From Bugulina stolonifera (Eukaryota > Bryozoa > Gymnolaemata > Cheilostomatida > Bugulidae), in NCBI GenBank assembly GCA_935421135.1, contig OW285194.1, positions 9,780,376 through 9,844,375 on the forward strand: a stretch of 64,000 nt of DNA, read 5' to 3'. A model generated the notes under the pieces. That model did no database searches, was not told the origin of the DNA, and worked only from the letters and a program-made list of their open reading frames with translations. Position 1 is the first letter of the stretch. The number at the start of each line of letters is the position of its first letter. Positions 62,634 through 64,000 of the stretch are shown here, one piece after another. A program made the position numbers and the translations under genes.

Positions 62634-64000
62634 TTACACTCGAACCCTGTCTGGTATGTTAACATTCTGCAGAGGTAGAACTTTATTTAGTCTCTCCAAT
62701 GTGTGGGCCTGGTGCACTTTTCTTGAGAACTTGGAACTAAAAATATACAGCATCCCACAGTGCAGTGTGCATCCTCATGGACGTAAAGGATTTGGACTTC
62801 ATCAATGCTAGGCTCAATGAGATGAAACAAAAAAGGATACATGTAGCAGGGTATAATTTAATTAAAATAATAAACATTGCCAAATAACAATTGAAGTGCA
62901 CTGACCTGATAAATGGCTTAGACCAGAATATGGCCGCCCTTGTCCAGAACGTTGGATGTACAATGAAAAGTCTTTTTATACTTTTTCTCATACTGAAATA
63001 TATAAATTTGTAAAGTACCGTAATAAAGGGTAAAGTATATTCTATGCGTACCAAGAGTACAGGATATACTTGAAGGTTATGTCAGCAGCATTCAAGTGAT
63101 ATCTAGTGAAGTCAATGAAACGCAAATGAAGGCTAGAAAACATCTGTTCCCATAAGTGCAATAAATCATAACTACATGACGTCTAGCTACTTCTCAGCTC
63201 AATGACTATAACTGGATTTTTTAGTAATAGAAAATTTCAAGAGGATATGTAGAAATGACAGTATACTGGCAGTTATTAAAGGTATACTAACAGCTATTAA
63301 AGACACAGTATTCTAACAGCTACTAACAGTACCTACTGATAGCTCTTTACCCAGGCTGCGATGCCGTGTGAATCTATCAATATCATAACAACTTACCTTC
63401 GACTCATGCGATCGTGACATTTCTTCATCCAACCCAATCCTGGTAGCTGAGAACTTTTAGCACTCCCCTGTAGATACACCACTGTGAGCTCATCCACCAC
63501 TAGCTGCTGCACAGAGTGATACACATACCTACATGAACAACAAACACAAATTCTCATTGAAGCACAACAGCGACACAGGTGACTAGTAATTCTAACATGA
63601 CTCATCCCTAGGGCTTGTGGCTAGCAGTCAGGCACCTTACAGCATAACCACACCCGCTTGCAGCTATTAGCGGTTAGCGCTAACCATATAGTGGTTATAT
63701 CTAGTAACTATACTAAACTTGTGGTGGGCCAGAAAGTCCAATAAATTGAACTTTTTTGACCCTGTTGACAATGCTGTAATTGCAAGCGACTGTGCGCTCT
63801 AGCTGCAAACGACTGTGTGGTTATTCTTGTTAGCCACTAGACAACAAGAAATACTCTTTATACAACTATTATAAATCTTCATGCATAGTACAGGATACAC
63901 CTACACAAAGAGTTGGTCCATTAGTGCTGCATAATTTGGATTACTTCTCTCTGGAAACTCGCAGGCTGTGAGAATAATTATCGCTTGTTTGTATTCCGGG
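62634..64000 (-). CDS. BCH (BNIP2/Cdc42GAP homology, CRAL-TRIO-like) domain protein, 3' end
   Basis: Minus-strand exons >64000-63905, 63528-63397, 62992-62906 and 62736-62634 join in phase and give the last ~138 residues; the 5' part lies past the right edge. BCH domains bind small GTPases, their regulators and kinesin adaptors. Visible order: KQAIIILTACEFPE, then NPNYAALMDQLFVYVYHSVQ, LVVDELTVVYLQG, the BNIP2-type signature LPGLGWMKKCHDRMSRR, then KRLFIVHPTFWTRAAIFW, SKPFISSKFSRKVHQ and VNIPDRVRV followed by TAA. The protein ends right after the BCH fold, so no RhoGAP domain follows, arguing for the BNIP2/Caytaxin branch rather than ARHGAP1. The first donor is read as GT|GTAGGT at 63904-63905, which keeps phase. 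Confidence 0.5.
63672..63685. other. 14 bp perfect palindrome GGTTAGCGCTAACC
   Basis: Seen in the BCH gene intron at the right edge. It could be a protein-binding site or chance; nothing nearby decides. Confidence 0.5.

Noticed and set aside
1..64000. CRISPR arrays, operons, phage or bacterial islands
   Set aside because: No regularly spaced repeats with unique spacers; intron-containing genes throughout point to a eukaryotic nuclear genome.

Overview
This 64 kb window is AT-rich eukaryotic nuclear DNA. Genes are broken into short exons with GT-AG introns, and there are no operons, ribosome binding sites or CRISPR arrays. Gene content is animal: BCH-domain (BNIP2-like) protein, DH-domain RhoGEF, MESD, ketohexokinase, ENT and SLC16-like carriers, Tctex1 light chain. 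A plant/fungal-type haem peroxidase, compact gene spacing and many short foldback elements make a non-bilaterian marine animal, perhaps a demosponge, my best guess. That is inference; no species marker is visible.

I rebuilt gene models by eye, joining exons at splice sites so that phase is kept. Eleven genes result. Left to right: the 3' part of a plant/fungal-type peroxidase (+, 1-4494); a small single-pass membrane protein of unknown function (-, 6259-7281); a repeat-rich gap with a decayed non-LTR retrotransposon fragment (10261-11350); an equilibrative nucleoside transporter (+, 12829-19692, 12 exons); a DH-domain RhoGEF with no visible PH domain (-, 20920-29227, 15 exons); NAXE, the NAD(P)HX epimerase (-, 30351-33033); MESD, the ER chaperone for LRP receptors (+, 34560-37602); an SLC16-like major facilitator carrier (+, 39662-44030); a Tctex1-type dynein light chain (+, 47801-49852); ketohexokinase (-, 51251-56129); a basic helix-loop-helix-like nuclear protein with one GC-AG intron (+, 57836-60963); and the 3' end of a BCH-domain protein (-, 62634 to past the right edge).

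NAXE/MESD and KHK/bHLH are head-to-head pairs. Peroxidase/small membrane protein, ENT/RhoGEF, Tctex1/KHK and bHLH/BCH are tail-to-tail pairs. The genes do not form one pathway; they look like an ordinary mix of housekeeping and signalling genes.

Introns and intergenic DNA hold the unusual material: several near-perfect foldbacks, a pogo/Tigger-like MITE, an ~870 bp inverted-repeat element in a KHK intron, a tRNA-derived SINE-like family, several minisatellites, and a short motif (AGTTGTC followed by a C/T-rich stretch) that recurs more than twenty times on both strands, often as the two arms of a small hairpin. That dispersed motif is the best candidate for something undescribed.
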